DNA of 64,000 nt from Paracoccus alkenifer (GCF_900108405.1 NZ_FNXG01000001.1:62001-126000); one strand, 5' to 3'; shown: positions 46,357-58,351, counted from the stretch's first letter. The notes: generated by a model from the letters alone, not told the origin. Numbers and translations are program-made.

Positions 46357-47229
46357 TCAGAGCGCCTCGGCGCCCGAAATGATTTCAATGAGTTCCTTGG
46401 TGATCGCGGCCTGACGCGAACGGTTGTAGACCGTCGTCAGCCTGTCGATCATGTCGCCGGCGTTGCGGGTCGCGTTGTCCATGGCGGTCATCCGCGCGCC
46501 CTGTTCCGAGGCGGCGTTTTCCAGCAGTGCCGCGAACACCTGCGTGGTGATCGAGCGCGGCAGCAGCTCGGACAGGATCGCCTCTTCGCCGGGTTCGTAA
46601 TCGTAAAGCGAGGACACCGCGGCGTCGCCCTCTTCGATCACGGCCGGGATGATCTGGCGCGCGGTCGGCACCTGGCTGATCACCGATTCAAAGCGGCTGT
46701 AGAACAGCGTCGCCACGTCGAAATCGCCCGCATCGAAACGGTCGAGGATACCTTGCGCAATCTCGCGGGCGTTTTCATAGCCCACGCGCTTGACCTCGGA
46801 CATGTCGACATGATGGACGAAACGCTCGCCCATGTCGCGGCGCAGCTGTTCGCGGGCTTTCTTGCCCACGGTGACGATCGCCACCTCTTTGCCCTGGGCC
46901 AGCAGCGTCTCGGCCTGCTGGCGGGCCAGCTTGACGATCGAGCTGTTGAACCCGCCGGCAAGCCCGCGTTCCGAGGTCAGCACCACCAGCAGGTGGCGCT
47001 GGTCGGCGCCGGTGCCGGCCAGAAGACGCGGCGCGCCCTCGGACCCGGCAGCGGCCGCGGTCAGCCCGCCCATCACCGCCGCCATGCGGTCGGCATAGGG
47101 GCGCGCGGCCTCGGCCGCCTCTTGCGCGCGGCGCAGCTTGGCGGCGGCGACCATCTGCATCGCCTTGGTGATCTTGCGCGTATTCTTTACGCTCTCGATC
47201 CGGTTCTTGAGATCCTTGAGGCTGGGCAT
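46357..47229 (-). CDS. atpG: F1 ATP synthase gamma subunit
   Basis: Gamma is the central rotor stalk of F1. The 290-residue product begins [20 protein letters not shown], continues [16 protein letters not shown], and ends with the conserved helix [20 protein letters not shown] and [19 protein letters not shown]. It lies 12 bp after atpA. Confidence 0.98.
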   Translation of the reverse strand: MPSLKDLKNRIESVKNTRKITKAMQMVAAAKLRRAQEAAEAARPYADRMAAVMGGLTAAAAGSEGAPRLLAGTGADQRHLLVVLTSERGLAGGFNSSIVKLARQQAETLLAQGKEVAIVTVGKKAREQLRRDMGERFVHHVDMSEVKRVGYENAREIAQGILDRFDAGDFDVATLFYSRFESVISQVPTARQIIPAVIEEGDAAVSSLYDYEPGEEAILSELLPRSITTQVFAALLENAASEQGARMTAMDNATRNAGDMIDRLTTVYNRSRQAAITKELIEIISGAEAL

Positions 47230-47241
47230 CTGTCACCCCCC

Positions 47242-48776
<1,535 letters not shown>

Positions 48777-48777
<1 letters not shown>

Positions 48778-49337
48778 TATCCGACCTCTTTCATGGCATT
48801 CTGGAGAGAAGCGAGCTTCGAGCGGATCGAGCTGTCGATCATCTGCGAGCCCAGCTTGACGATCATTCCGCCGATGAGGCTTTCATCGACGCTGGTGTTC
48901 AGTTTCACGGTCTTGCCGGATTTGGCGGCAAGCGTTTCAGTCAGGCGCTTTTGCTGCTCGGCCGACAGCGCGGCGGCGCTGACCACCTCGGCGGTGACCT
49001 CGCCGCGTGCGTCGGCGATCAGCTCGCCCAGCCGGGCGACCAGCTGCGGCAGGGTGAACAGGCGGCGGTTCTGCGCCATCAGCCGCAGGGTGTTCGACAG
49101 CGTCGCCGACAGCCCCATCTTGGCGGCAATGGCGGCGATGGCGGTTTCCTGCTGCTCGCGCGAATACAGCGGCGAGGTGATCAGCGTGCGCAGATCGGCA
49201 CTGCCCGACAGGGCCGCGCGCAGATCGTCCAGTTGCGTGGCAAGCTGGTCCAGCCCGCCCTGGTCCTGCACCAGGTCGAACACGGCCTGCGCATAACGCC
49301 CGGCGATATTTGCGGAAATCGAAGCGGTATTGGCCAC
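48777..49337 (-). CDS. atpH: F1 ATP synthase delta subunit
   Basis: Delta tethers the peripheral stalk to F1. The 186-residue product shows [19 protein letters not shown] at the N-terminus, [20 protein letters not shown], and the C-terminal [21 protein letters not shown]. The GTG at 49337 is chosen because AAAGGGG lies 5 bases upstream; a GTG two codons earlier overlaps that site. It is the first gene of atpHAGDC. F0 genes are not nearby, as usual in alphaproteobacteria. Confidence 0.93.
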
Positions 49338-49455
49338 GGACACCCCTTTGGTTTGCGCGCAACCCCGCGGTCGGGCCGCCAAAGGTGGCGGCCGGTCGCA
49401 AGGTGCTGACGACAACAGGGCGGCCTGTGGACGGCGCACCCCTCAAGATGCGGCG

Positions 49456-49485
49456 TCTCTATCAGCAGATCACCGCACCGCGCAA
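49456..49485 (-). promoter_or_regulatory. Candidate promoter of the atp operon
   Basis: On the minus strand TTGCGC and TAGAGA are separated by 18 bp, ending about 118 bp upstream of the atpH start. Both hexamers are moderate matches to sigma70 elements. The rest of the 167-bp gap is GC-rich leader. The assignment is tentative. Confidence 0.3.
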
Positions 49486-49504
49486 CCATGCCGAGGGCTG
49501 AATT

Positions 49505-50455
49505 TCACGCCTGCGTGTCCTGAATCGCGCAGTTGCGGCAACGGGTTTGCAGCTGCCGCAAGGGTGCAGCGCTAACAGGGCGCGGCTGACGCCGTGCCGC
49601 AGGGGCCAGGGGGGCGGGCTGCGCCGGGTCTGCCTGCGCCGCCGAATCGCCGGATTCGCGGCCCTCGGCGTCGCGGCGCAGGCTGGGACCGCCCGAGCGG
49701 CTGGACCCGGCCGAGGGGCGCGGGCGGCGGATCCCGTCCAGCAGCTCCAGCGGGCTGGGAATGACCACCCGCTGCGCCGGCCCGATCAGCGCCGGGGTCT
49801 GTTTCGAGAACTCGGCCACCACCACCCCCGCGATCAGAACCGAGGCGATGCGCGTGCCCGTGCGTTCCCACAGCTGCGCGGTCTTGAGCCAGAAGCGCCG
49901 GTCCGAGGGCGGGATGTAAACCGCCGCCCCCGCGGTTTCCGGCACGAAACCAGCGGCGCGGGCCTGCGATTCCAGCTGGCCGCGGGTATAGCTGCGCCCG
50001 ATGCCAAAGGGCGTGGTGTCGCTTTGCGCCCACAGCCCGGCGCGGTTCGGGACCATCACCACCATCCGCCCCCCCGGCCCCAGCACCCGCGCGCATTCCT
50101 CCAGCAGCCCGGCGGCGTGGTCGGCGGTTTCCAGCGCGTGCAGCACCAGCAGCCGGTCGACGCTGCCGGTGTCCAGCGGCCAGGCGTCCTCGTCCGCCAG
50201 CACGCTGTGGTTGGGCAGCCCGGCCGGCCAGGCCATCACCCCCTGCTGCCCCGGCATCAACGCCATCACCCGCCGCGACCGCGCCAGATAGGGCCGCAGC
50301 AAGGGCGCCGCGAACCCGTAGCCCGCCACCGTCATCCCGGTCGCCCGCGCAGGCGGCCACAGCGCCGTCAGCCTTTCGCGCAGGATACGCTGCACCACCC
50401 GGCCCAGCGGCCGGTCGTAATAGAAACTGCGCAGCCCGGCGACATCGTGGTGCAT
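49505..50455 (-). CDS. Class I SAM-dependent methyltransferase-like protein
   Basis: The 316-residue product has a Methyltransf_11-like core at about 40-160 (RLLVLHALETADHAAGLLEE, CARVLGPGGRMVVMVPNRAG is the usual post-motif segment). The glycine motif I is weak (TVAGYGFAAP), so SAM binding is likely but not certain. After about residue 215 the C-terminus is basic and Pro/Ser-rich and ends with CRNCAIQDTQA. The ATG at 50455 gives MHHDVAGLRSFYYDRPLG. It is divergent from gloB, and the substrate is unknown. Confidence 0.8.
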   Translation of the reverse strand: MHHDVAGLRSFYYDRPLGRVVQRILRERLTALWPPARATGMTVAGYGFAAPLLRPYLARSRRVMALMPGQQGVMAWPAGLPNHSVLADEDAWPLDTGSVDRLLVLHALETADHAAGLLEECARVLGPGGRMVVMVPNRAGLWAQSDTTPFGIGRSYTRGQLESQARAAGFVPETAGAAVYIPPSDRRFWLKTAQLWERTGTRIASVLIAGVVVAEFSKQTPALIGPAQRVVIPSPLELLDGIRRPRPSAGSSRSGGPSLRRDAEGRESGDSAAQADPAQPAPLAPAARRQPRPVSAAPLRQLQTRCRNCAIQDTQA

Positions 50456-50589
50456 GGCGACAACAGGGACCGGGGCCGCGGCGGCGTCAAGCCCGCCCGC
50501 CTCAACGGGCCGCCTCAGGGGCCCCATCAAGGGGTGGTCTCGACCCCAGCTCGCGCCTATCCTCGGCCGACCAACCACGGAGGAAAACG

Positions 50590-51327
50590 ATGGCAGAGCT
50601 CGCAAGCATCCGTTGCCTAGACGACAACTATGCCTGGCTGGTCCATGACCACGGCTGCACCCTGCTGGTCGATGCCCCCGAGGCCGCGCCAATTCTGGCG
50701 GAACTCGACCGCCGCGGCTGGGGGCTGGACGTGATCCTGCTGACCCACCACCATGACGACCATATCCAGGCGGTGGCGGAAATCGTGGCCGCGACCGGCG
50801 CGCAGGTCTGGGGCAACGCAGCCGACGCCGCGCGACTGCCGCCGCTGGACCGGGCGCTTGAGCCGGGCGCCGACACCGAGCTCTGCGGCCAGCCGCTGCG
50901 GGTCATCGACGTGCCGGGCCACACCGTGGGCCATGTCGCCTATCACCTGCCGCAGGCCGGGCTGGCCTTTACCGCCGACAGCCTGATGGCCATGGGCTGC
51001 GGGCGGCTGTTCGAGGGCACGCCCGCGCAGATGTGGGAATCGCTGACCCGGCTGGCGGCGCTGCCCGACGACACGCTGATCTGTTCGGGCCACGATTATG
51101 CGCGCGGCAACGGCGGCTTTGCGCTGGCGGTGGACCCGGGGAATCAGGCGCTCAAGGACCGGCTGGATGCGACGCTGGCCGGCCGCCGCCCCGCGGCGCC
51201 TGCGACTCTGGCCGAGGAAAAGGCCACGAATCCTTTTCTGCGCGCGCAGGCGCTGGCGCGACCGGGTGAGGACGCGCTGGCCAGTTTCACCCGGCTGCGG
51301 GCCGAAAAGGATGCGTTCCGGGGCTGA
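50590..51327 (+). CDS. gloB: Hydroxyacylglutathione hydrolase (glyoxalase II)
   Basis: GloB hydrolyses S-lactoylglutathione to lactate and glutathione in methylglyoxal removal. The 245-residue metallo-beta-lactamase-fold protein has the metal motif THHHDDHIQAV (about 52-62), then VIDVPGHTVGHVAYH, FTADSLMAMGCGRLFEGTP and ICSGHDYARGN, and the family C-terminal domain (EEKATNPFLRA). A GGAGG site precedes the ATG. Confidence 0.95.
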   Translation: MAELASIRCLDDNYAWLVHDHGCTLLVDAPEAAPILAELDRRGWGLDVILLTHHHDDHIQAVAEIVAATGAQVWGNAADAARLPPLDRALEPGADTELCGQPLRVIDVPGHTVGHVAYHLPQAGLAFTADSLMAMGCGRLFEGTPAQMWESLTRLAALPDDTLICSGHDYARGNGGFALAVDPGNQALKDRLDATLAGRRPAAPATLAEEKATNPFLRAQALARPGEDALASFTRLRAEKDAFRG

Positions 51328-51514
51328 GCGGCGCTTGAAACCGGGGGCATCCGTGATCACATCCCGCTCAACCGCAGCAACTTCGGGCATAATACCGACG
51401 TTACCCCCTTGCGTCGCGCCGAAATGCACCAATTCTTAATGGTGTCGTGACAGTCTGGTCAGGTGGGTCGGAACGCCCGGCCCAGACCGCCAGCCGACTG
51501 ACAGGAGCAGTGAA

Positions 51515-53833
51515 GTGCCGTCCTTTTCGACCACCTTGGAACAGGCGATCCATGCCGCCTTGTCGCTGGCCAACCGCCACCGCCATGAACTTGCCACGCT
51601 GGAACATCTGCTGCTGGCGCTGACCGAGGAACCCGACGCGGTGCGCGTGATGCGCGCCTGCAACGTGGATCTGGACCGGCTGCGCCAGATGCTGAACGAT
51701 TTCATCGAGGACGACCTGTCCACGCTGATCACCGATGTGGACGGGTCCGAGGCCGTGCCCACCGCTGCGTTCCAGCGGGTGATCCAGCGCGCCGCGATCC
51801 ATGTGCAAAGCTCGGGCCGCAACGAGGTCACGGGCGCCAATGTGCTGGTCGCGATCTTTGCGGAACGCGAATCGAACGCCGCGTTCTTTCTGCAAGAGCT
51901 GGACATGACGCGCTATGACGCGGTGAATTTCATCGCGCATGGCGTGGCCAAGAACCCCTCGTTTTCCGAATCGCGCCGGGTCGAGGGCGCGGAAACCGAC
52001 CAGCCCGCCGCCGACGAACGTTCGGGCGGCAAAGAGGATTCGGCGCTGGCGAAATACTGCGTCGATCTGAACGTCAAGGCGGCGCGCGGCGACGTGGACC
52101 CGCTGATCGGCCGCGCCGACGAGGTCGAGCGCTGCATCCAGGTGCTGTGCCGCCGGCGCAAGAACAACCCGCTGCTGGTCGGCGACCCGGGCGTCGGCAA
52201 GACGGCGATTGCCGAAGGTCTGGCGCTCAAGATCGTGCGCGGCGAAACCCCCGACGTGCTCAAGGGTGCCACGATCTATTCGCTGGACATGGGCGCGCTA
52301 CTGGCCGGCACCCGCTATCGCGGCGATTTCGAGGAACGGCTGAAGGCCGTGGTCAAAGAGCTTGAGGACCACGACGACGCCATCCTGTTCATCGACGAGA
52401 TCCATACCGTGATCGGCGCCGGCGCGACCTCGGGGGGGGCGATGGATGCGTCGAACCTGCTGAAACCGGCGCTGGCCGGCGGCAAGCTGCGCTGCATGGG
52501 CTCGACCACATACAAGGAATATCGCCAGCATTTCGAAAAGGACCGCGCCCTGTCGCGGCGGTTCCAGAAGATCGACGTGAACGAGCCTTCGGTCCCCGAC
52601 GCGATCAAGATCCTGATGGGGCTGAAGCCCAGTTTCGAAAAGCACCACGAGCTGCGCTATACGGTCGAGGCGATCCGCACCGCGGTTGAACTCGCCTCGC
52701 GCTATATCAACGACCGCAAGCTGCCCGATTCGGCCATCGACGTGATCGACGAGGCCGGGGCGGCCCAGCATGTCGTGGCCGAAAGCCGTCGCAAAAAGCT
52801 GATCTCGCCCAAGGAAATCGAGGCCGTGGTGGCCAAGATCGCCCGCATCCCCCCCAAAAGCGTCAGCAAGGACGACGCCGAGGTGCTGCGGGATCTGGAA
52901 AAGAACCTCAAGCGGCTGGTGTTCGGGCAGGACGGGGCGATCGAGGCGCTGGCCTCGTCGATCAAGCTGGCGCGCGCCGGGCTGCGCGAGCCGGAAAAAC
53001 CCATCGGCAACTACCTGTTCGCCGGCCCCACCGGCGTCGGCAAGACCGAGGTCGCCAAGCAGCTGGCCAACACGCTGGGGGTGGAACTGCTGCGTTTCGA
53101 CATGTCCGAATACATGGAGAAACACGCGGTGTCCCGCCTGATCGGGGCGCCTCCGGGCTATGTCGGCTTTGATCAGGGCGGGCTTTTGACCGATGGCGTC
53201 GACCAGCATCCGCATTGCGTGCTGCTGCTGGACGAGATCGAAAAGGCGCATCCCGATGTCTACAATATCCTGTTGCAGGTGATGGACCACGGGAAACTGA
53301 CCGACCACAACGGCCGTCAGGTCGATTTCCGCAACGTGATCCTGATCATGACCTCGAACGCGGGCGCCGCCGACCAGGCGAAAGCCGCCATCGGTTTCGG
53401 CCGCGACCGCCGCGAGGGCGAGGACAAAGAGGCGATCGAGCGCATCTTTACCCCCGAGTTCCGCAACCGGCTGGACGCGGTGATTTCCTTCGCGCCGCTC
53501 TCGCGCGAGGTGATCGTGCAGGTGGTCGAGAAATTCATCCTGCAACTGGAGGCCCAGCTGATGGACCGCGGCGTCCATATCGAGCTGACCTCTGACGCCG
53601 CCGACTGGCTGGCGCATCGCGGCTATGACGACCGGATGGGCGCGCGTCCGCTGGCGCGGGTGATCCAGGAAACCATCAAGAAGCCGCTGGCCGAGGAACT
53701 GCTGTTCGGCCGGCTGACCAAGGGCGGCATCGTCAAGGTCCGGATCGAGGACGACAAGCCGGTCTTTGACATCGAGGGCCCGGGCACCCCGCGTCTGGGC
53801 AAGGACAAGACCCCGCTGCTGACGGCGGAATGA
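51515..53833 (+). CDS. clpA: ATP-dependent Clp protease ATP-binding subunit ClpA
   Basis: ClpA is the AAA+ unfoldase that feeds ClpP. The 772-residue product has a Clp-N domain (about 1-145: [37 protein letters not shown]), a first AAA+ domain ([34 protein letters not shown]) and a second ([40 protein letters not shown]). No long middle coiled coil is present, unlike ClpB and ClpV. It starts with GTG after an AGGAG site. The adaptor gene clpS, often just upstream, is not in the 187-bp gap. A terminator follows at once. Confidence 0.96.
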   Translation: MPSFSTTLEQAIHAALSLANRHRHELATLEHLLLALTEEPDAVRVMRACNVDLDRLRQMLNDFIEDDLSTLITDVDGSEAVPTAAFQRVIQRAAIHVQSSGRNEVTGANVLVAIFAERESNAAFFLQELDMTRYDAVNFIAHGVAKNPSFSESRRVEGAETDQPAADERSGGKEDSALAKYCVDLNVKAARGDVDPLIGRADEVERCIQVLCRRRKNNPLLVGDPGVGKTAIAEGLALKIVRGETPDVLKGATIYSLDMGALLAGTRYRGDFEERLKAVVKELEDHDDAILFIDEIHTVIGAGATSGGAMDASNLLKPALAGGKLRCMGSTTYKEYRQHFEKDRALSRRFQKIDVNEPSVPDAIKILMGLKPSFEKHHELRYTVEAIRTAVELASRYINDRKLPDSAIDVIDEAGAAQHVVAESRRKKLISPKEIEAVVAKIARIPPKSVSKDDAEVLRDLEKNLKRLVFGQDGAIEALASSIKLARAGLREPEKPIGNYLFAGPTGVGKTEVAKQLANTLGVELLRFDMSEYMEKHAVSRLIGAPPGYVGFDQGGLLTDGVDQHPHCVLLLDEIEKAHPDVYNILLQVMDHGKLTDHNGRQVDFRNVILIMTSNAGAADQAKAAIGFGRDRREGEDKEAIERIFTPEFRNRLDAVISFAPLSREVIVQVVEKFILQLEAQLMDRGVHIELTSDAADWLAHRGYDDRMGARPLARVIQETIKKPLAEELLFGRLTKGGIVKVRIEDDKPVFDIEGPGTPRLGKDKTPLLTAE

Positions 53834-53838
53834 CCCTG

Positions 53839-53866
53839 AAAGAGGCGCGACCAGCGCCTCTTTTTC
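53839..53866 (+). terminator. Intrinsic terminator of clpA
   Basis: A perfect 10-bp stem (AAAGAGGCGC / GCGCCTCTTT) with a 5-nt loop is followed by further Ts (CTTTTTCATT), starting 6 bp after the clpA stop. It is a textbook rho-independent terminator. Confidence 0.93.
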
Positions 53867-54030
53867 ATTGCAACCCGGCCGGGGATCTCTGCCCGGCCCG
53901 CGGTCTGGTTTGGCCAGCCTGCCTTGCCGCCCCCGATCGCGCTGTCGCGAAGGGGCGGCCCGGGGGTTGACCCGCATCGCCCGCCCGCGCCATCCATGGC
54001 GCCACATCACCAGCAAACAGCAGGATCCCC

Positions 54031-54327
54031 ATGAGCAAAGCCTATTGGATCGGCCATGTCAGCGTCGACGACCCCGAGGCGTATCAGGCCTATCGCGCCG
54101 CCAACGCCGCCGCCTTTACGAAATTCGGCGGCCGTTTTCTGGTGCGCGGCGGGTCGCAGGATGTGGTCGAGGGCGCGCTGCGTCCCCGCGCGGTGGTGAT
54201 CGAGTTTCCATCCTACGCCGCGGCGCTGGCCTGTTACCACAGCCAGGAATACCAGGCGGCGCTGGCCCTGCGCGCGCCGGTTTCCACGGCGGATCTGGCC
54301 ATCGTCGAAGGCTGGGACGAGGGCTGA
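54031..54327 (+). CDS. DUF1330 family protein
   Basis: The 98-residue product is a ferredoxin-like alpha/beta-barrel protein of the DUF1330 family: KAYWIGHVSVDDPEAYQAYR, FGGRFLVRGGSQDVVEG, RAVVIEFPSYAAALACYHS, and YQAALALRAPVSTADLAIVE. Members dimerise, and no reaction is firmly assigned. It stands alone after the clpA terminator. Confidence 0.9.
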   Translation: MSKAYWIGHVSVDDPEAYQAYRAANAAAFTKFGGRFLVRGGSQDVVEGALRPRAVVIEFPSYAAALACYHSQEYQAALALRAPVSTADLAIVEGWDEG

Positions 54328-54424
54328 GCCGCCCCGCACCGACCCGCCCCGCCCTCACCCTGCGCTGGTTTCCATCGTCATTCTTTAACTTGAAACCGGA
54401 ATCGCCAGTGCGGATACTCTGATC

Positions 54425-54883
54425 ATGTTCCGCCGATTATTGCCCCGCCTATTGGGAGAGGATCCCGCCGGCCCCGCGCTTTCGCGCGACGATGCCGAAG
54501 TCGCCGTGGCGGCGCTGCTGGTGCGCCTGGCCCGCGCCGACAATCATTACGGCGAACTGGAACGGGCGCGGATCGATGCGCTGCTGTCGCTGCGCCAGCC
54601 CCTGTCGCCCGACGAGATCGCCGACCGCCGCGCCGCCGCCGAGATGGTCGAGGCCGAGGTATCCGACACCCGGCGCCTGACCGCCGCCATCCGCACCCGC
54701 ATCGCCCGCGACCAATGCGCCGGCATCATGGTGGCGCTGTGGGATCTGGCGCGCACGGATGGCGCCGAAACCCCTTGGGAAATCGCCACTGTGGACCGGA
54801 TCGCCCTGCTGCTGGGGATCGGCACGGCCGACGGCGCCCAGGCCGGCCAGCAGATCGACCTGACCACGGGATCCGAAACCTGA
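54425..54883 (+). CDS. TerB-like (tellurite-resistance-type) protein
   Basis: The 152-residue cytoplasmic protein is all-helical and acidic, with the TerB-like pattern VAALLVRLARADNHYGELER, RIDALLSLRQPLSPDE and WDLARTDGAETPWEIATVDR. TerB-like domains are proposed metal-binding or signalling modules; this short solitary form is common in Rhodobacterales and gives no evidence of tellurite resistance. It is separated from the ABC operon by about 70 bp. Confidence 0.78.
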   Translation: MFRRLLPRLLGEDPAGPALSRDDAEVAVAALLVRLARADNHYGELERARIDALLSLRQPLSPDEIADRRAAAEMVEAEVSDTRRLTAAIRTRIARDQCAGIMVALWDLARTDGAETPWEIATVDRIALLLGIGTADGAQAGQQIDLTTGSET

Positions 54884-54953
54884 ACCGGGACCGCTGCGGC
54901 CCTTGCGTCGCGCCGCCATGTTCCCGTTGCAATCCGTCGTGGAATTGCGCCAG

Positions 54954-55805
54954 ATGCCAGCCATGACCGCGCCGCACCCATCCCCCCGGACATCTGATCC
55001 GGCGTCCTGTTCCGCCGATGCGGGCGCTGCCGTCACGGCTTCGCCGGTCATCCAGATTCGCGGCCTGCACAAGGCTTACGGGCCGCTTGAGGTGCTCAAG
55101 GGCGTCGATATGGTGGCGCCGCGCGGGCATGTGGTCACGCTGATCGGATCGTCCGGGTCCGGCAAATCCACGCTGCTGCGCTGCTGCAACCTGCTGGAAA
55201 TCGCGCAGGCGGGCGACATCAGCATCGAGGGCGAGCCGATCCGCTGGACCGGCAGCGGCCCCGGCCGCCAGCCCGCCGACCGCGCGCAGGTGCGCCGGCT
55301 GCGCACCAACCTGGCGATGGTGTTCCAGCAGTTCAACCTGTGGTCGCACATGACCATCCTGCAAAACGTGATGGAGGCGCCGCTGACCGTGTTGGGCCAG
55401 CCGCCGGCACAGGTGGAATCGCGCGCCCGCGCCCTGCTGGCCAAGGTCGGCATCGGCGACAAGGCCGACGCCTGGCCCGCGCAGCTGTCGGGCGGCCAGC
55501 AGCAGCGCGCCGCCATCGCCCGCGCCCTGTGCATGGAGCCGCGGGCGCTGCTGTTTGACGAACCGACCAGCGCGCTCGACCCCGAATTGCAGCAAGAGGT
55601 CGTGCGCGTCATCAAGGATCTTGCGGCCGAGCATCGCACCATGATCCTTGTCACCCACGACATGCGGCTGGCCGCCGATGTCAGCGACCATGTGGTGTTC
55701 CTGCATCAGGGCCGGATCGAGGAAGAAGGCCCTCCCGACCAGATTTTCCGCGCACCCCGGACCGACCGGCTGCGCCAATTCCTCAGCGCGACCACGGCCG
55801 CCTGA
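54954..55805 (+). CDS. Polar amino-acid-type ABC transporter, ATP-binding protein
   Basis: The 283-residue ATPase belongs to the GlnQ/HisP group. Walker A is IGSSGSGKSTLLRCC, the Q-loop region FQQFNLWSHMTILQNV, the signature LSGGQQQRAAIARALCMEP, Walker B ALLFDEPTSALDPE, and the H-loop VTHDMRLAADVSDHV. The N-terminal 40 residues before VIQIRGLHKAYG are unconserved, and ATGs at 54918 and 54963 are alternatives to 54954. It is the first gene of a transporter-ligase operon. Confidence 0.92.
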   Translation: MPAMTAPHPSPRTSDPASCSADAGAAVTASPVIQIRGLHKAYGPLEVLKGVDMVAPRGHVVTLIGSSGSGKSTLLRCCNLLEIAQAGDISIEGEPIRWTGSGPGRQPADRAQVRRLRTNLAMVFQQFNLWSHMTILQNVMEAPLTVLGQPPAQVESRARALLAKVGIGDKADAWPAQLSGGQQQRAAIARALCMEPRALLFDEPTSALDPELQQEVVRVIKDLAAEHRTMILVTHDMRLAADVSDHVVFLHQGRIEEEGPPDQIFRAPRTDRLRQFLSATTAA

Positions 55806-55823
55806 CATAACCGACAGGAGAGA

Positions 55824-56579
55824 ATGATGAAAAACCTGCTGATCGCCGCCGCGGCCCTGGCGCTGAGCGCCGGCGCCACCCTGGCCGAGCCGCTGCGGAT
55901 GGGGACCGAGGGCGCCTATCCTCCCTACAACTTCGTCAACGAAAAGGGCGAGGTCGACGGGTTCGAGGTCGAGCTGGGCAACGAGCTGTGCAAGCGCATC
56001 GGCGCCGAATGCACCTGGGTGCGCAACGACTGGGATTCGATCATCCCCAACCTGGTCAGCTCGAACTACGACACCATCATGGCGGGCATGAACATCACCG
56101 ACGAACGCCGTAAATCCATTGCGTTTTCCGACGAATACACCCCGCCCCCGCCCTCGGCCTATCTGGCGCTGACGCCTGATGCGGATGTCACGGGCGCGGT
56201 CGCGGCGCAGACCAACACCATCCAGGCGGGCTATGTCGCCGAAACCGGCGCCACGCTGATCGAATTCGCCACCGGCGAAGAGGCCATCGCCGCCGTGCGC
56301 AACGGCGAGGCCGAGGCGGTGTTCGCCGACCGCGACTTTCTGGTCCCGTTCGAGCGCGATGCCGCCGATCTGGTCTGGGTCGAGGGGCAGGATCGCGTCG
56401 TCGTCGGCGAGGGTCTGGGCATCGGGATGCGGCAGTCCGATACCGAACTCAAGGCGCGTTTCGACGCCGCCATCGCGGAAATGCGGGCCGACGGCTCGCT
56501 TGATGCGATGATCAGCAAATGGCTGGGCGACGAATCCATGACCTTTGCCGCGCAGGCAGAGGCCGGGGCCGAGAACTGA
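55824..56579 (+). CDS. ABC transporter periplasmic substrate-binding protein (basic/polar amino-acid type)
   Basis: The 251-residue protein has a signal peptide (LIAAAALALSAGATLA) and the SBP family 3 fold: LRMGTEGAYPPYNFVNEKGE, VDGFEVELGNELCKRIGAEC, WDSIIPNLVSSNYDTIMAGM, TDERRKSIAFSDEY. The sequence resembles arginine/ornithine/opine binders, but the ligand cannot be fixed by eye. It is preceded by AGGAGA and follows the ATPase gene by 18 bp. Confidence 0.93.
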   Translation: MMKNLLIAAAALALSAGATLAEPLRMGTEGAYPPYNFVNEKGEVDGFEVELGNELCKRIGAECTWVRNDWDSIIPNLVSSNYDTIMAGMNITDERRKSIAFSDEYTPPPPSAYLALTPDADVTGAVAAQTNTIQAGYVAETGATLIEFATGEEAIAAVRNGEAEAVFADRDFLVPFERDAADLVWVEGQDRVVVGEGLGIGMRQSDTELKARFDAAIAEMRADGSLDAMISKWLGDESMTFAAQAEAGAEN

Positions 56580-56629
56580 TCCGAACCCACGGGGCCGCCT
56601 GACGGTGGCCCCGAACGCCCCCGCCCCAG

Positions 56630-57514
56630 ATGTTCGCCCATTGCGCCGACCCCAAAGCCCTTGAGGGCCTCGCCTGGCTGAGCTGCTATCTCAGCTCGGG
56701 CACGCATCTGCTGTTTTACGCCTCGTTCGGGACGGTGCTGCTGCTGCTGGCGCTGACCGCGCCGATCTCGCTGGCGCTGGGGTTTCTGGGGGCGTTTGCG
56801 GCGCGGTCGCCGGTCGCGCCGCTGCGCTGGCTGGGGCGCAGCTATGCGGCGGTGGTGCGCGGCGTGCCGGACGTGATCTTTTTCCTGTTCGTGCCCATCG
56901 CGCTGGATCAGGGCATCGAATGGCTGCTGTCGCGGGTCTACTGCGACGCTTCGGTGCCGGTGCGGCAGGGCAATGAATTCGTGGTCTGCGCCGCCGCCAA
57001 GATGCCGCCCGGGACCGCGCCCGGCTGGGTGCATGACGCCTATGGCATCGCGCTGGCGGTGGTGGCGTTTTCCATCGTGTTCGGCGCCTTTGCCACCAAT
57101 GTGCTTTACGGAGCGATGCGGGCCGTGCCCCGCGCGCAGCTGGAAACCGCCGAGGCTTACGGCATGACCCCGCGCCAGATCGACCGCCGCATCCTGATCC
57201 CCCAGATGTGGAGCTATGCGCTGCCCGGGCTGTCCAACCTGTGGATGATCCTGGTCAAGGCGACGCCGCTGCTGTTCCTGCTGGGGGTCGAGGACATCGT
57301 CTATTGGGCGCGCGAGCTGGGCGGCACCAAGACCTCGACCTTTGCCTATCCGCATGGCGACTGGCGGGTGTGGTATTTCCTGGCGCTGCTGGTGTTCTAT
57401 CTGCTGATGACCTGGGTCTCGCAGCGGGCCATCGACCGGCTGTCGTCGCGGCTGTCGCGCGGTCAGGCGACCCTGGCCGGAGAGACGCTGCGCAAGGCGG
57501 GGGTCGCGACATGA
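56630..57514 (+). CDS. ABC transporter permease (HisQ/HisM type), first
   Basis: The 294-residue inner-membrane protein has about five helices and the permease EAA loop AQLETAEAYGMTPRQIDRRI. The N-terminal FAHCADPKALEGLAWLSCYL and a large loop with FVVCAAAKMPPG are unusual features and together carry several Cys in extracytoplasmic positions. It overlaps the second permease gene as ATGA; the pair should form a heterodimer. Confidence 0.9.
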   Translation: MFAHCADPKALEGLAWLSCYLSSGTHLLFYASFGTVLLLLALTAPISLALGFLGAFAARSPVAPLRWLGRSYAAVVRGVPDVIFFLFVPIALDQGIEWLLSRVYCDASVPVRQGNEFVVCAAAKMPPGTAPGWVHDAYGIALAVVAFSIVFGAFATNVLYGAMRAVPRAQLETAEAYGMTPRQIDRRILIPQMWSYALPGLSNLWMILVKATPLLFLLGVEDIVYWARELGGTKTSTFAYPHGDWRVWYFLALLVFYLLMTWVSQRAIDRLSSRLSRGQATLAGETLRKAGVAT

Positions 57515-58347
57515 GCAGCACCGCCGACTGCCTGCAAACCATCGCCGACTATGGGCTGCGGTCCATCGGGATCGGCGAACGGCTGCTGCCGCGCAGCGAT
57601 TTCACCCTGTGCCAGCAGGTGACGCTGATCGGCTCGGGGATGATCTGGAACCTGTATTTCGGGGTGCTGGCGCTGGCGGCGGGGTTCGTGCTGGCCAACG
57701 CCCTGGCGCTGGCCAAGGCCAGCCCGCGCCCCTGGCTGCGCCGCCCGGCCGAGGGCTTTATCTTTGTCTTTCGGGGCAGCCCGCTGTTCATCCAGTTCTT
57801 CCTTGCCTATTCGGCGCTGGTGCTGCTGCCGCGCGACGGGCTGTCGCTGTTCGGCCTGACCCTGCCGACCGGCTGGATGGCGCGGGCCTGGGCCGGGGCG
57901 CTGCTGGTCCTGACCCTGAACACCGCCGCCTATTCGGCCGAGATCTTTCACGGGGCGTTGAAAAACCTGCCCAAGGGCGATCTTGAGGCCGCGGACGCCT
58001 TTGGCCTGACCGGCTGGGCGCGGTTTCGCCGCATCACCTGGCCCACGATGATGCGGCTGGCCTGGCCCGCCTATACCAACGAGGCGATCTTTCTGTTCCA
58101 CGCCACCACTCTGGTGTTCTTTTCCGGCTTTCCCGCGTTCCGGCAGGAAGGCGACAGCCTGTATTACGCCCGCTATCTGGCGGACAAGACCTTCAACCCG
58201 TTTGTCGCCTATCCGATCGCGGCGGGGTATTTCGTGCTGCTGACCCTGTGCCTGATCTGGCTGTTCGGGGCGATCAACCAGCGGCTGAACCGGCATCTGC
58301 CGCAGCCGGTGCGACGGCTGCGCTATCGACCGAAACTCATCAGGTGA
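57511..58347 (+). CDS. ABC transporter permease (HisQ/HisM type), second
   Basis: The 278-residue inner-membrane protein has the permease motif GALKNLPKGDLEAADAFGLT and the early RGSPLFIQFFLAYS segment typical of polar amino-acid permeases. The start at 57511 is fixed by the ATGA overlap. The glutamine-synthetase-family gene starts 4 bp after its stop. Confidence 0.9.
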   Translation: MSSTADCLQTIADYGLRSIGIGERLLPRSDFTLCQQVTLIGSGMIWNLYFGVLALAAGFVLANALALAKASPRPWLRRPAEGFIFVFRGSPLFIQFFLAYSALVLLPRDGLSLFGLTLPTGWMARAWAGALLVLTLNTAAYSAEIFHGALKNLPKGDLEAADAFGLTGWARFRRITWPTMMRLAWPAYTNEAIFLFHATTLVFFSGFPAFRQEGDSLYYARYLADKTFNPFVAYPIAAGYFVLLTLCLIWLFGAINQRLNRHLPQPVRRLRYRPKLIR

Positions 58348-58351
58348 ACCC

